64,000 bases of DNA. Origin: DATJCV01 sp963707665 (GTDB lineage: Bacteria > Pseudomonadota > Gammaproteobacteria > Burkholderiales > Burkholderiaceae_D). Below, piece by piece: positions 42,310-56,028 of this stretch (the stretch's first letter is position 1; the number at the start of each line of letters is the position of its first letter). The translations under genes and the position numbers were made by a program. The stretch spans positions 34,945-98,944 of the forward strand of contig CAVPQU010000013.1 of assembly GCA_963707665.1 (NCBI GenBank), given 5' to 3'. Below the pieces are notes generated by a model that had not been told where the DNA came from, made no database searches, and saw only the letters and a program-made list of their open reading frames with translations.

Positions 42310-43411
42310 ATTGTTCGGCACCCAGACGCAGAGCAGCCGCACGGCTGGCGGCTTGTTCTGCGATCCGGCTGCCAACCGCTTGCATGGGTACGGTCGGCCA
42401 GCCGTTCAAATGCTCTTCAGCAATATCCGCCAGTGCGGAGATCCACTCCGGCATCTCGTTGAGCGCTGCAATGTAATGAAATTCATTGCCGCCGGCCTGC
42501 AGAAAATCGCGCTTCACTTCCATACCGATTTCTTCCAGCGTCTCCAGGCAATCCGCCACAAAACCCGGACAAATCACGTCCACCCGCCGCACTCCTTGCT
42601 TAGCCAGGGTTTGCACTGTGGTGCTGGTATATGGCTGCAGCCATTCAGCCTTGCCGAAGCGCGACTGGAAGGTCACCAAGTATTGATCTTCGGCAAGCCC
42701 CAATGCTTGCGCCAGCAGCCGCCCGGTTTTTTGGCACTCACAGTGATACGGATCGCCCAGCAGCAGCGTACGCCGGGGCATGCCGTGAAAACTCATCACC
42801 AGTTTTTCGCCCTTGCCGTTTTGTTGCCAGTGCGCCTGTACCGATTTGCGCAGCGCACCAATATAGGCGGGATGATCATGATAATGCTTGACCAGGCGCA
42901 GTTCCGGTACGTTGCGCACCGTTGCGTAGTGCCGGAACACCGCATCGAAGCTGGAGCCGGTGGTGGCTCCGGAATACTGCGGATAGGCCGGCACGATCAA
43001 TATCCGCTGGCAACCTTCAGCTTGCAGCCGGGCCATCACCGTTGCCAGTGCCGGCTCGGCGTAGCGCATCGCGTAGGCAACCCGCACTTGATGCCCGCGC
43101 TCGCCAAGATAGCCACGCAACAGCAATGCCTGCTTTTCCGTATGGAATTTCAGCGGCGAGCCTTCTGCGGTCCAGATCATCTTGTACTTGGCCGCCGAAC
43201 GAGCCGGCCGCAGCGGCAGGATGATGCAGCGCAGAATCAGCCACCACAGCGCGCGCGGGATTTCGACCACGCGCGGATCGGACAGGAATTCCCTCAGGTA
43301 GCGCCGCAGCGCGCCCGTCGTCGGGGCATCGGGAGTGCCGAGGTTGATCAGCACCAGCCCGATCTGGTCCGGCGTGCCGTGGATGTGTGAGGGTTCTTTG
43401 CGAAAGGACAT
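42308..43411 (-). CDS. hemH: ferrochelatase
   Basis: A 367-residue enzyme inserting ferrous iron into protoporphyrin IX, the last step of protoheme synthesis. It has GLVLINLGTPDAPTTGALRRYLREFLSDPRVVEIP at the start, the active-site His segment VMSFHGMPRR, the CHCECQ-type stretch YHCECQKTGRLLAQ and the late FCPGF-type segment VICPGFVADCLETLEEI with its Glu. The ATG at 43411 is chosen over 43465 to give the family N-terminus. It stands upstream of grpE on the same strand. Confidence 0.96.
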   Translation of the reverse strand: MSFRKEPSHIHGTPDQIGLVLINLGTPDAPTTGALRRYLREFLSDPRVVEIPRALWWLILRCIILPLRPARSAAKYKMIWTAEGSPLKFHTEKQALLLRGYLGERGHQVRVAYAMRYAEPALATVMARLQAEGCQRILIVPAYPQYSGATTGSSFDAVFRHYATVRNVPELRLVKHYHDHPAYIGALRKSVQAHWQQNGKGEKLVMSFHGMPRRTLLLGDPYHCECQKTGRLLAQALGLAEDQYLVTFQSRFGKAEWLQPYTSTTVQTLAKQGVRRVDVICPGFVADCLETLEEIGMEVKRDFLQAGGNEFHYIAALNEMPEWISALADIAEEHLNGWPTVPMQAVGSRIAEQAASRAAALRLGAEQ

Positions 43412-43486
43412 GGGTGATCGATAAAAAATCAAGGAAATGCGGTGCGCGACCGGCACACCACTCACAGCGCGCGCATCACGTTGCGC

Positions 43487-45145
43487 TTACAGCGCCAGCA
43501 ATTCGCGCGCATGCTTGCGCGTGGTGGCAGTGATTTCCAGTCCGCCCAACATGCGGGCGATTTCTTCGACGCGCGCCTTGCTATCCAGGAATGCGATACG
43601 TGAAACCGTTTTGCCGTCGCCGCTGATCTTGCTGACCTGAAAATGCTGGTTCGCCTGGCTCGCCACCTGCGGCAGATGCGTCACGCACAGCACCTGGCGC
43701 TCTTGTCCCAGCCGTTTCAGCAGGCGCCCGACCACCTCCGCGACAGCGCCACCGATGCCGCTGTCGACTTCATCGAAGATCAGGGTTTCAGCCTTGGCAC
43801 TATTGGCGCCGGTAGTTGAGGTGATGACTGAAATTGCCAGCGCGATGCGGGCCAGTTCGCCGCCGCTGGCAACCTTGGCCAGTGCGCGCGGCGCCACGCC
43901 GGCATGCCCGGCCACCAGGAATTCGACCTGCTCCAGCCCATAGCTGGCAGCTTCACATGGATTCAGCGCCACCTCGAAGCGACCGCCTTTCATGCTCAGT
44001 TCCTGCATCGCGGCCGTCACCGCGTCGCCTAGCGCGACGGCGGCCCTGGCGCGCGCCTTCGACAACTTGCGGGCTACCGCCAGGTAGTCGGTTTTCAGCT
44101 TTTCCTCCTGCGCGCGCAGTGCGTCAAGATCGCTGACATTGGCCAGTTGCCGCAGCTGCGCCGATAACGCTTCGAATTCCTGCGGCAGCTCGTCCGGCCC
44201 GATGCGGAATTTACGCGCAGTCGAATGAATCGCTTCCAGTCGCGCTTCGACCATGCGCAGGCGCTCCGGGTCGAGCTCGACCCGGCTCAGGTAGTCGTTC
44301 AGCGCATACACCGCTTCCTGCAGCTGGATGCACGCCGGCTCCAGCGCCTCGGTCACCGGCTTTAACGCGGCGTCGATATCGGCCAGCTTGGCCAGCTTCT
44401 GGTTCAGCGCCGACAGCTGTGACAGCAGCGGGCTGTCCGCTTCGGAAATCACGGTCAGTGCGTCCTGTGCGCCTTCGATCAGGCTGGCGGCATGCGACAG
44501 CCGGCTATGCTCGTTGCTGATCTCGGCCCATTCACCTGGCTTGGCCGCAAGCTTTTCCAGTTCACCGACCTGCCATTCGAGCCGCTCGCGCTCCTGCAAC
44601 ACGCTTTTGGCGTTGTTCTCGAATTCGAGCCGCTGGCGCAACACCGCTTGCCAGTCGCGCCAGGCCTGCCCCACCGCCAGCGCCTGTGGCTGCAGGCCGG
44701 CCTGGGTATCGAGCAGCAGGCGTTGGGCGTCAGCCCGAACCAGCGACTGGTGCGCATGCTGGCCATGGATATCGACCAGCATCTCACCCAGCTCCCGCAA
44801 CTGCGCAGCGGTGGCGGCGCTGCCGTTGATGAAGGCACGCGAGCGACCGGCGTTATCGATTACGCGACGCAGCAGCATGCCACCCTCTTCGCTCTGGAAT
44901 GCGTTGGCGGCCAGCCACGCGTCGACCGCTTCACCGGCGGTGAAATCGGCGCTGAGATCGGCGCGGACCGCTCCCTCGCGCACCATGCTGGCGTCGCCGC
45001 GGCCGCCCAGGACCAGCGACAGGGCATCGATCAAGATCGACTTGCCGGCACCGGTTTCACCGGTCAACACGCTAAAGCCGGGGCCGAACTCCAGTTCGAT
45101 GGAGTCAACAATGACAAAGTCGCGAATCGAAAGTGTGCGCAGCAT
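43487..45145 (-). CDS. recN: DNA repair protein RecN
   Basis: A 552-residue SMC-like ATPase for double-strand break repair. Walker A is GETGAGKS near residue 29, a coiled coil fills about 150-360, and the late signature SGGELARIALAISV with Walker B TLIFDEVDSGIGGAVAEVVGRLLKRLG and HLPQVAS are typical. It follows nadK with 90 bases between and is transcribed in the same direction. No lexA box was recognised. Confidence 0.97.
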   Translation of the reverse strand: MLRTLSIRDFVIVDSIELEFGPGFSVLTGETGAGKSILIDALSLVLGGRGDASMVREGAVRADLSADFTAGEAVDAWLAANAFQSEEGGMLLRRVIDNAGRSRAFINGSAATAAQLRELGEMLVDIHGQHAHQSLVRADAQRLLLDTQAGLQPQALAVGQAWRDWQAVLRQRLEFENNAKSVLQERERLEWQVGELEKLAAKPGEWAEISNEHSRLSHAASLIEGAQDALTVISEADSPLLSQLSALNQKLAKLADIDAALKPVTEALEPACIQLQEAVYALNDYLSRVELDPERLRMVEARLEAIHSTARKFRIGPDELPQEFEALSAQLRQLANVSDLDALRAQEEKLKTDYLAVARKLSKARARAAVALGDAVTAAMQELSMKGGRFEVALNPCEAASYGLEQVEFLVAGHAGVAPRALAKVASGGELARIALAISVITSTTGANSAKAETLIFDEVDSGIGGAVAEVVGRLLKRLGQERQVLCVTHLPQVASQANQHFQVSKISGDGKTVSRIAFLDSKARVEEIARMLGGLEITATTRKHARELLAL

Positions 45146-45235
45146 CTGGGTGGCGTTTCAGGCGGTCGCCTCGAACATCAAGCTGATTGGGGGAAATAGC
45201 GGCGTCGGCGATAGCGCATGCCGGCTGAACGAAAA

Positions 45236-46153
45236 TTATTTTAACTGACCCTCTACTGCCGGGTATTCATGCCAGTGCAGCTTTTGCCGCAAAGTGGCGT
45301 AGTAGCTCCAGCCTTGCGGGTGCAAAAATGTGATCGTGTGCGGCGAACGGCGAATCTTGATGCGGTCGTGGTGGGCCAGGCTGGCCAGCGATTGCATATC
45401 GAAATTGACGCTCATTTCGCGCCCGCTGACCACTTCGATTTCGATTTCGCACGAATCCGGGACCACGATGGGCCGGTTCGACAAGGCATGCGGAGCGATC
45501 GGCACCAGCACGAGGCCGTGCAGGGTCGGATGCAGCAGCGGGCCGCCAGCCGACAGTGAATAGGCGGTGGAACCGGTTGGGGTGGCAACAATCAAGCCAT
45601 CCGAGCGCTGGTTGTACATGAAACAGCCATCGACCTCGACCGCCAGTTCGACCATGCCGGATGTGGCGCCACGGGACACCACCACGTCGTTGAACGCCAG
45701 CCCGCTGAAAATCGGGGCGCCGTCGCGCCAAACCGAGCCCTCCAACAAGGTGCGCCGTTCCGATTCGACCTTGCCTTGCAGCATGTCGGCCAGCACCGGA
45801 ATCATTCTTCCCAGCGGAATATCGGTCATGAAGCCCAGCCGGCCCTGATTGATGCCGATCAACGGTACATCGTACGGCGCCAACTGGCGCGCGATGCCAA
45901 GCATGGTACCGTCGCCACCAAGCACGATGGCAGCATCTGCATGCTGGCCGATTTCCATCGGCGTCATCGTCAATGGCGTAGGCAACGGGATATTGCGCGC
46001 GGTTTCTGTCTCGAACACTACCGTGTGGCCGTTGTCAGTCAGAAAATCGGCTATTTCCGACAGCGGCGCGGAAATGCCGGCGGCCAGGTATTTGCCGATA
46101 ATCGCTATGGTTTTCGGCAAAAATGCGTTACTGGTAGATTTGAGGGGCTGCAT
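45236..46153 (-). CDS. nadK: NAD kinase
   Basis: A 305-residue enzyme phosphorylating NAD to NADP. The catalytic GGDGTMLG is at residues 79-86, followed by [12 protein letters not shown], the FNDVVVSRG segment and [15 protein letters not shown] (about 185). The ATG at 46153 is chosen; the frame extends to 46234 but that part would overlap the divergent HAD gene. It is divergently arranged with that gene, and recN follows. Confidence 0.96.
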   Translation of the reverse strand: MQPLKSTSNAFLPKTIAIIGKYLAAGISAPLSEIADFLTDNGHTVVFETETARNIPLPTPLTMTPMEIGQHADAAIVLGGDGTMLGIARQLAPYDVPLIGINQGRLGFMTDIPLGRMIPVLADMLQGKVESERRTLLEGSVWRDGAPIFSGLAFNDVVVSRGATSGMVELAVEVDGCFMYNQRSDGLIVATPTGSTAYSLSAGGPLLHPTLHGLVLVPIAPHALSNRPIVVPDSCEIEIEVVSGREMSVNFDMQSLASLAHHDRIKIRRSPHTITFLHPQGWSYYATLRQKLHWHEYPAVEGQLK

Positions 46154-46218
46154 GCCGGCGATTAGACCATAATTCAGATGCAACTTGAAAGAGACTGAAT
46201 CGAACCGATGTATAGACC

Positions 46219-46941
46219 ATGAAGAACTCCCCAATCAAGGCGGTATTGTTTGATCTCGACGACACGCTGTGGTCGATCATGCCGGTCATTGCCCGAGCTG
46301 AAATCGTGCTGCACGATTGGCTGGCGGTTCATGCGCCGGCGGTAGCCGAGCGTTTTTCGATTGATATCCTGCGCCAGCAGCGCCTCAAGCTGATGGCGGT
46401 CGATCCGCGCTACCAGATCGACCTGTCGGCACTGCGCCATGCGGCGCTGTGCCGCGCTTTTGCCAGCGCCGGCGAGGATGTGGCGAAGGTGGACCACGCA
46501 ATGGCCGTATTTTCAGCCGCGCGCAACGCCGTGAAGCCGTTCGACGACGTTCATCCGGTACTGACGCGCTTGCGCCAGCAGGTCCTGCTGGGCGCCATCA
46601 CCAACGGCACCGCCGACCTGCAGGTGATCGGCCTCGATCATTATTTCCAGGCGTCGCTGTCGGCACCGCGCCTGGGGTGCGCCAAGCCGGGCGCAGCCAT
46701 CTTCCATCTGGCCTGTGACGCACTGGACGTAGCGCCGGCGCAGGCGCTGTATGTGGGCGACGACCCGCGGCTGGATATCGAAGGGGCGCAACGCGCCGGC
46801 CTGCAAACCATGTGGATCAACCGTTTCGGGCGCGAACTACCGCCGCACATCGTACCCGACGGCCATTGCACCGACCTGTACCAGCTACAGCAATGGCTGG
46901 CGCCGCGCATGGCGCTGGCAGCCGTAGCGGCCGACCGCTAG
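46219..46941 (+). CDS. HAD-superfamily hydrolase (YigB/HAD-IA type)
   Basis: A 240-residue phosphatase-like protein. Motif I is [12 protein letters not shown] at residues 9-20, motif [15 protein letters not shown] near 125, the Lys in [12 protein letters not shown] near 155 and motif [29 protein letters not shown] near 175-200. These are the catalytic residues of HAD phosphatases; the substrate is unknown, with flavin mononucleotide or phosphosugars possible by analogy to YigB. It ends 9 bases before hrcA. Confidence 0.88.
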   Translation: MKNSPIKAVLFDLDDTLWSIMPVIARAEIVLHDWLAVHAPAVAERFSIDILRQQRLKLMAVDPRYQIDLSALRHAALCRAFASAGEDVAKVDHAMAVFSAARNAVKPFDDVHPVLTRLRQQVLLGAITNGTADLQVIGLDHYFQASLSAPRLGCAKPGAAIFHLACDALDVAPAQALYVGDDPRLDIEGAQRAGLQTMWINRFGRELPPHIVPDGHCTDLYQLQQWLAPRMALAAVAADR

Positions 46942-46950
46942 AATAACGCC

Positions 46951-47973
46951 ATGCAACTCGACACCCGCGCCCAAACCCTGCTCAAAGCCCTGGTTGAGCG
47001 TTACATCGCCGATGGCCAGCCGGTGGGTTCGCGCGCGCTCTCGCAAATTTCCGGACTCGACCTGTCGCCGGCCACGATCCGCCACGTGATGGCCGACCTG
47101 GAGCAAATGGGTTTCGTCTGCAGCCCGCACACCTCGGCCGGCCGGGTGCCGACACCGCGCGGCTACCGGGTTTTCGTCGACACTCTGCTAACGGTACAAG
47201 CACTGGATGAAGGCGCGGTCAGCGCCCGCCTGCCGTCGCGCCAGCAAGCCAGTTCGCCGCAAAAAATCATTGCCAGCGCAGCGCAGATGCTGTCGTCCCT
47301 GTCGCAGTTCGCCGGCGTGGTGCTGACGCCGCGGCACGAATCGGTATTCCAGCAAATCGAATTCCTGAGGCTGTCGGCACGGCGCATCCTGCTGGTGATC
47401 GTCAGTCCCGGCGGGGACGTCCAGAACCGCTTGCTGCTGACCGAAGTCGATTACACGCCGGCGCAGCTGATCGAATCCGCCAATTACATCAACCAGCACT
47501 ACGGCGGCCTGCATTTCGACGAAGTGCGGCGTCGCTTGCAAGGCGAGTTGCGGCAGTTGCGCGATGACATGGCGCAACTGATGCAGGCTGCGGTCGAAGC
47601 CGGCAGCGACGCGATGGCGGACCAGGGAGAAGAGGTCGTGATTTCCGGCGAGCGCAACCTGCTGTCGGTATCCGATCTGTCCTCCAACATGGTGTCGCTG
47701 CGTGAACTGTTCGATCTGTTCGAGCACAAGACCAGCCTGATGCAGTTGCTCGACCTGTCCAGCAAGGCGACCGGGGTGCAGATTTTCATCGGCGGCGACT
47801 CGCAACTGGTGCCGCTGGAGCAGATGAGCGTGGTGACTGCGCCGTATCAGGTCGACGGCCAGATCGTCGGCACCCTGGGCGTGATCGGCCCGACCCGCAT
47901 GGCTTACGAACGCGTGATTCCGATTGTCGACATCACCGCCAAGGTCTTGTCGAATGCGCTGAGTCAGCCGTAA
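46951..47973 (+). CDS. hrcA: heat-inducible transcription repressor HrcA
   Basis: A 340-residue repressor: N-terminal winged helix ([75 protein letters not shown]) and a GAF-like core, ending [22 protein letters not shown]. HrcA binds CIRCE operators. I see no TTAGCACTC/GAGTGCTAA CIRCE in the window, so its likely targets (groESL) are elsewhere, while grpE and dnaK use sigma-32 promoters. Confidence 0.96.
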   Translation: MQLDTRAQTLLKALVERYIADGQPVGSRALSQISGLDLSPATIRHVMADLEQMGFVCSPHTSAGRVPTPRGYRVFVDTLLTVQALDEGAVSARLPSRQQASSPQKIIASAAQMLSSLSQFAGVVLTPRHESVFQQIEFLRLSARRILLVIVSPGGDVQNRLLLTEVDYTPAQLIESANYINQHYGGLHFDEVRRRLQGELRQLRDDMAQLMQAAVEAGSDAMADQGEEVVISGERNLLSVSDLSSNMVSLRELFDLFEHKTSLMQLLDLSSKATGVQIFIGGDSQLVPLEQMSVVTAPYQVDGQIVGTLGVIGPTRMAYERVIPIVDITAKVLSNALSQP

Positions 47974-47978
47974 ACGTC

Positions 47979-48041
47979 ACATACTCCCAATGCATGCCAT
48001 CAATATCGGGCATGCACTGGTCGTTTTTTCAACATACTCCC
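47979..48041 (+). repeat. spaced-heptamer intergenic element, copy E
   Basis: ATACTCC at 47981-47987 and 48034-48040, start distance 53, filling the gap between the convergent hrcA and fur genes. The middle has a perfect 8-bp hairpin TGCATGCC-ATCAATATCG-GGCATGCA, so both heptamers would be single-stranded in a transcript. Confidence 0.72.
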
Positions 48042-48058
48042 CATAAATCAGCGATGGA

Positions 48059-48496
48059 TCAGGGTTGGCTGTCGCGATACGGGCAGTCGGCCTTGGTGCA
48101 GTTGCCGTACAGCGCCAGCGCGTGGTCGGCGATGACGAAGCCGCGTTCGGTCGCGATCCGGTGCTGGCGCTTTTCGATTTCGTCGTCGTAAAACTCTTCG
48201 ACGTGGCCGCAGTCCAGGCACACCAGATGGTCATGATGGGTGCCCTCGTTGAGTTCAAACACCGCCTTGCCGGTTTCAAAGTGATTCCGATGCAGCAAGC
48301 CGGCCTGTTCGAACTGGGTCAGCACCCGATATACGGTGGCCAGTCCGACATCCATGTTTTCCGCCAACAAGGTCTTGTAGACGTCTTCGGCAGTCAAGTG
48401 GCGTACCGGGCTGCTCTGGAAAATTTCCAGGATCTTCAAACGCGGCAGGGTAGCCTTCAGGCCGCTGGCTTTCAGTTCAGAAGGATTGTTGGTCAT
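48059..48496 (-). CDS. fur: ferric uptake regulator Fur
   Basis: A 145-residue iron-dependent repressor. The winged helix includes [15 protein letters not shown] and [20 protein letters not shown]; metal sites lie in [16 protein letters not shown], with the structural Cys pair CLDC, and a second pair near the end (CTKADC). It presumably acts on the Fur box at 3693-3711. It is divergent from bamE, the conserved arrangement in beta- and gammaproteobacteria. Confidence 0.97.
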   Translation of the reverse strand: MTNNPSELKASGLKATLPRLKILEIFQSSPVRHLTAEDVYKTLLAENMDVGLATVYRVLTQFEQAGLLHRNHFETGKAVFELNEGTHHDHLVCLDCGHVEEFYDDEIEKRQHRIATERGFVIADHALALYGNCTKADCPYRDSQP

Positions 48497-48570
48497 GTTT
48501 CGCTCGATTCAAGGTATCTTGCTTTATCATATAGCGTTTTGGCATAAACGCTTAACCTTTGGATTCCCCC

Positions 48571-49193
48571 ATGCGAATGCTGCGCTCCACTTCTCTTCCT
48601 ACCCCCGGCATCGCGCTGACGTTCTGTCTGCTGGGCGCCATTTTCGGGCTGGCCGGCTGCGCTTCGAAGAATCCGCTGATGGACGGTGCGCCCGCCGTCG
48701 CCCAGGCACCGGCGACCGTGGCGCCGCAAGCGGCGCCAGCAAGCGCTGCGGCAGACACCGCAACTCCGTTTCCGATGCTGAAGCGGCCGCGAAAAATGCC
48801 AATTCGGGTGTGCAGACCAGCCACAACAGACGTTTCCTCGGCATTTTTTCACCTTACCGGGTCGATATCCAGCAGGGTAATTTCGTCTCCCAGGAAATGC
48901 TGGCGCAACTGAAGCCAGGCATGACGCAAGAGCAGGTGCAATTTGCGCTTGGCACGCCGCTGCTGAACGACATGTTCCATGCCGATCGCTGGGACTATCT
49001 GTTCCGCCTGCAAAAGCGCAATGGCGACGTCACCACCAGCCGGGTAACGGTCTTTTTCGATAACAAGCGCATGGTGCGCTACGAAGGCGGCAACCTGCCG
49101 ACCGAGCAGGACTATCTGGCGCAGATCGCCGGCGCTCCGCCCAAATCAAGCGAGTCGAGCGCACCAAAAGCACCATCCGCCGCCAAGCAATAA
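48571..49193 (+). CDS. bamE: outer membrane assembly lipoprotein BamE (SmpA/OmlA), frameshifted
   Basis: About 207 residues after restoring one base. The signal sequence ends in the lipobox LAGC (Cys at about residue 28), so it is a lipoprotein of the beta-barrel assembly complex. The conserved domain [52 protein letters not shown] follows. The frame changes near 48770, where one base seems missing in the Ala-rich stretch before [17 protein letters not shown]. The linker and C-terminal tail are longer than in Escherichia coli BamE. Confidence 0.88.
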
Positions 49194-49212
49194 TGTCGCT
49201 GCAAACTGTCAT

Positions 49213-50020
49213 ATGAATCCAATGCAAATCGCGGTCGCCGGCGCTTCCGGACGTATGGGCCGCATGCTGATCGAAGCCATCGGCAATGCCGCCGATGCCA
49301 CCCTGGCCGGCGCGCTGGACGTTGCCGGCGCTCCCGGCATCGGCAGCGATGCCGCCGCCTTTCTCGGCCAGCCGGCCGGCGTGCTAATCGAATCCGATCT
49401 GGCCAAGGGACTGGCCGCTGCCGAATTCCTGATTGATTTCACGCGCCCGGAAGGCACCCTGCATCATCTGCAATATTGCGCCGAACACGGCATCAAGATG
49501 ATCATTGGCACCACCGGTTTCGACGCCGCCGGCAAGGCGGCGATCGCCGCCGCCGCCGAGCGCACCGCGATCGTGTTCGCGCCCAACATGAGTGTCGGCG
49601 TCAACGTGACGATGAAGCTGCTGGAAATGGCGGCGCGCAATTTTGCCGAAGGCTACGACATCGAAATCATCGAGGCGCATCACCGGCACAAGGTCGACGC
49701 GCCGTCCGGCACCGCGCTGCAGATGGGCGAAGTGATCGCCGGCGCGCTCGGGCGCAAGCTGGACGAGGTCGCGGTCTATGCGCGCGAAGGCGTGACCGGC
49801 GAGCGCGACCCGTCGTCGATCGGCTTTGCCACCATTCGCGGCGGCGACATCGTCGGCGACCATACGGTGCTGTTTGCCGGCATCGGCGAGCGCATCGAAA
49901 TTACGCCACAAGTCCGCCAGCCGCGTCACCTATGCGCACGGCAGCCTGCGCGCCGCGCGCTTCCTGCGCGACAAAACCAGCGGACTGTTCGACATGCAGG
50001 ACGTGCTCGGACTGCGCTAG
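49213..50020 (+). CDS. dapB: 4-hydroxy-tetrahydrodipicolinate reductase, frameshifted
   Basis: About 268 residues after correction. It has the NAD(P) motif [18 protein letters not shown] at residues 5-22, IIGTTGFD near 97, [10 protein letters not shown] near 123 and the signature [19 protein letters not shown] with the catalytic His and Lys. It acts in lysine and diaminopimelate synthesis. The frame breaks near 49906, where an extra C separates RIEIT from [20 protein letters not shown]. It is essential, so an error is likely. Confidence 0.93.
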
Positions 50021-50090
50021 CGTCCGGCGCCGGCTTGCCGGCGCCGCCCGAACGTGAAGCAGCCCAGCGATTTATCGTGACCGGATCATC

Positions 50091-50795
50091 ATGAATCAGA
50101 CCCTCGCCAATCCAGCTTCAGGTTTCGCCCACTACTGGGCGCAGGGCGATGCAATATCGCATGCGGTGGCCTACGTGCTGCTGGCAATGTCGATTCTGTC
50201 CTGGTACTACATCCTGACCAAAAGCTGGAGTGCGTGGCGCATGCGGCGCAGCAGCGGCGCGCTCGATGCCTTCTGGCAGGCGCCGACGCTGCCGGATGCC
50301 ATTGCGCTATTACTCCCGGTCGACCGCGAAAACGTCTACACGCCGCTGGCCGCGCAAAGCGCCCAGGCTGCCAATGCGGGCGCCCAGGCCGGCTCGCTGA
50401 ACGCCGCTTCCGATCAGAGCGAACTGATCACGCGCACGCTGCGGCGCGAAATCAACCGCGTCTCGGCACGCCTGGAAAACGGCCTGACCGCGCTCGCTTC
50501 GGTCGGTGCGACGGCCCCCTTCGTCGGCCTGTTTGGCACGGTGTGGGGAATTTATCACGCACTGCTCGCCGTCTCGACCGCCGGCACGGTGCAGATCGAC
50601 AAGGTCGCCGGCCCGGTCGGCGAAGCGCTGATCATGACCGCGCTCGGCCTGGTGGTGGCGATTCCCGCGGTACTCGCCTACAACGCCTTCACCCGGGTCA
50701 ACCGCCTGACGCTGGCCGAACTGGATGGCTTTGCGCATGACTTGCATGCCCATCTGACCACTGGCTCGAGAGTCGGCACCGTGGGACAGAGTTAA
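50091..50795 (+). CDS. exbB: ExbB/TolQ-family proton channel protein
   Basis: A 234-residue inner-membrane protein with helices at about 25-47, 130-152 and 175-198. The helix-2/3 pieces [27 protein letters not shown] and [31 protein letters not shown] are ExbB/TolQ signatures. With ExbD it converts proton motive force to mechanical force for TonB-type transport. It lies 47 bases before exbD; no tonB gene is nearby. Confidence 0.9.
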   Translation: MNQTLANPASGFAHYWAQGDAISHAVAYVLLAMSILSWYYILTKSWSAWRMRRSSGALDAFWQAPTLPDAIALLLPVDRENVYTPLAAQSAQAANAGAQAGSLNAASDQSELITRTLRREINRVSARLENGLTALASVGATAPFVGLFGTVWGIYHALLAVSTAGTVQIDKVAGPVGEALIMTALGLVVAIPAVLAYNAFTRVNRLTLAELDGFAHDLHAHLTTGSRVGTVGQS

Positions 50796-50842
50796 GCGTA
50801 GCGCGACTCGATCCACAACATTTCAGACAACAAGGCATTCCC

Positions 50843-51286
50843 ATGACTTTCGGCGGCTTCAATCACAACCAGCAAGCCGCGCCGATGGCTGACATCAACG
50901 TCACGCCGATGGTCGACGTGATGCTGGTGCTGCTGGTGATTTTCATCATTACCGCGCCACTGTTTACACACGCGATCAAGCTCGATCTGCCGACCGCGCA
51001 ATCGACGCCGGCGCCGGAAAAACCGGAAACCATTTCACTTTCGATCGACGCCCAAGGCCGCATCTTCTGGAACGATGTCGCGCTCGATGCCGCGCAACTG
51101 GATGCCAGGATGGCGGTCGCGGCGCACAAGACGCCGCAACCCGAGCTGCATTTACGCGCCGACAAAAGCACGCGCTACGAAGTCATCGCCGACGTCATGT
51201 CAGCGGCGCAAACCAGCGGACTCACCAAGATCGGCTTCGTCACCGAGCCCAAAGCCGTGTCCGCACCGGCGCCGAACAAGGGATAG
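50843..51286 (+). CDS. exbD: ExbD/TolR-family protein
   Basis: A 147-residue protein with a cytosolic tail, one membrane helix (about residues 24-42) containing the proton-carrying Asp in TPMVDVMLVLLVIFII, and a periplasmic domain (LHLRADKSTRYEVIADVMSAAQTSGLTKIGFVTE). It partners the preceding ExbB. The barstar-like gene starts 5 bases later. Confidence 0.93.
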   Translation: MTFGGFNHNQQAAPMADINVTPMVDVMLVLLVIFIITAPLFTHAIKLDLPTAQSTPAPEKPETISLSIDAQGRIFWNDVALDAAQLDARMAVAAHKTPQPELHLRADKSTRYEVIADVMSAAQTSGLTKIGFVTEPKAVSAPAPNKG

Positions 51287-51290
51287 GCCA

Positions 51291-51618
51291 ATGGCGCGAG
51301 TGCAACTGGACGGCGCCACGCTGACCGACTGGGAAGCCTTCCATACCGTCATCGAAAAAGGCGTTCGGCTTCCCTGATTTTTACGGCCGCAACATGGATG
51401 CCTGGGTCGACTGCCTGAGCTATCTGCGCGACGACGACGCCATGTCGTCCTTCCGCCTGCAGCCGAACGAAGTGCTGGAGATCGAAGTACTGCACGCCGA
51501 TCTGCTGCGCCAGCGGGCGCCGGAAATCCTCGGGGAACTGGAATTCTGCGTCGCCGCGATCAACGAGCGCTACGCCGATTACGGCGAAAAACCGGCGCTG
51601 GAACTGGCTCTGCGCTAG
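51291..51618 (+). CDS. barstar-family ribonuclease inhibitor, frameshifted
   Basis: About 108 residues after correction: DWEAFHTVIEKAFGFPDFYGRNMDAWVDCLSYLRDDDAMSSF is the barstar core, with the FPDFYGRNMDAWVDCL segment that contacts barnase in the family. One extra G near 51360 separates VIEK from AFGFPDFYGRN. No ribonuclease (barnase/RNase Sa-like) gene is adjacent, so its partner is unknown. It follows exbD by 4 bases and may be on its message. Confidence 0.85.
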
Positions 51619-51665
51619 TTTTCAGTCGCCCGCAAGCCCTGCCGCAACGGCGCGGACCGAGCCAG

Positions 51666-51671
51666 TATAAT
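51666..51671 (+). promoter_or_regulatory. possible -10 box of leuS
   Basis: TATAAT 35 bases before the leuS start, in the short gap after the barstar gene. No clear -35 hexamer is visible. Confidence 0.4.
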
Positions 51672-51684
51672 GTCCGGTTCGTAA

Positions 51685-54893
<3,209 letters not shown>

Positions 54894-54954
54894 CGCTTGC
54901 GCGACAGAGTGAGCCAAGCGCTGCTCCGTTGCCACATTTCAAGAAGGTAAATCA

Positions 54955-55974
54955 ATGCAACTACGGCCCGACGCGCTGCCGTCACATCTGACCAAGTCGC
55001 TGGCCGCGCTGTACGTGATCAGCAGCGACGAGCATCTGCTGGCGCTGGAAGCCGCCGACGCCATCCGCAAGGCGGCGCGGACGCAGGGCATATCCGAACG
55101 CGAGGTGCTGCAGGTCGACCGTAGTTTCAAATGGAGCGAGTTGCTCGCCGCCAACCAGTCGCAGTCGCTATTCGGCGACAAGAAGCTGATCGAACTGCGC
55201 ATCCCGACCGGCAAACCGGGCAAGGACGGCGGCCAGGCCTTGCAAAACTACGCGGCGACATTAAGCGCCGATAACATCACGCTGATCACGCTGCCGAAAC
55301 TGGACTGGGCCACGCAAAAGGCGAGCTGGGTCGCCAGCCTGCAGCAAGCCGGCGTCTTCATCGACATCCCGCTGGTGGAGCGGACACAGTTACCGGCGTG
55401 GATCGGTTCCCGGCTGGCCGCCCAAGGACAGAGCGCAGAACGGCAGGCGATCGATTTCATTTGCGAGCGAGTCGAAGGCAACCTGCTGGCCGCGCATCAG
55501 GAAATCCAGAAGCTGGCGCTGTTGCATCCGGCTGGCAAGCTAAGCCTGGCGCAGGTGCAGGATGCGGTGCTGAACGTGGCGCGCTACGATGTCTTCAAGC
55601 TGAACGAAGCGATGCTGGCCGGCGATGTGGCGCGCCTGGTGCGCATGCTGGACGGCCTGCAGGGCGAAGGCGAAGCGCTGCCGCTGGTGCTGTGGGCCGT
55701 GAGCGAGGAAATCCGCACGCTGCTGAAACTGAAAGCCGCCACCGCGCAAGGTCAGCCGCTTGGCCCGCTGCTGAAGCAATACCGCATCTGGGGCCCGCGC
55801 GAACGCCTGATGGCGCCAGCGCTGCAGCGGCTGCCGCTGGCGCTGCTGCAAACCGCGCTGCAGGAAGCCGCGCAAATCGATAAGATGATCAAGGGCTTGC
55901 GCGCCCCTGCCTTCGCCGGCGATCCGTGGAGCGCGCTGCTGCAGCTGGCGTTGAAAGTGGCGCGTGGAGCGTGA
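54955..55974 (+). CDS. holA: DNA polymerase III subunit delta
   Basis: A 339-residue clamp-loader subunit: AAA+-like N-terminal domain (YVISSDEHLLALEAADAIRKAA), LFGDKKLIELRIPTGKPG, FICERVEGNLLAAHQEIQKLALL and the C-terminal helical domain with YRIWGPRERLMAPALQRLPLALLQTALQEAAQIDKMIKG. Delta opens the beta clamp. It lies 62 bases after lptE. Confidence 0.95.
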   Translation: MQLRPDALPSHLTKSLAALYVISSDEHLLALEAADAIRKAARTQGISEREVLQVDRSFKWSELLAANQSQSLFGDKKLIELRIPTGKPGKDGGQALQNYAATLSADNITLITLPKLDWATQKASWVASLQQAGVFIDIPLVERTQLPAWIGSRLAAQGQSAERQAIDFICERVEGNLLAAHQEIQKLALLHPAGKLSLAQVQDAVLNVARYDVFKLNEAMLAGDVARLVRMLDGLQGEGEALPLVLWAVSEEIRTLLKLKAATAQGQPLGPLLKQYRIWGPRERLMAPALQRLPLALLQTALQEAAQIDKMIKGLRAPAFAGDPWSALLQLALKVARGA

Positions 55975-56028
55975 AGTTCACGTCGCTCTCGCTAGCGGCT
56001 TTAGGTTTTAGGTTTGAAATCCGCTTGG

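Noticed and set aside
46700..46951. CIRCE operator upstream of hrcA
   Set aside because: No TTAGCACTC-n9-GAGTGCTAA sequence is present in this stretch, which is mostly the coding end of the HAD gene.
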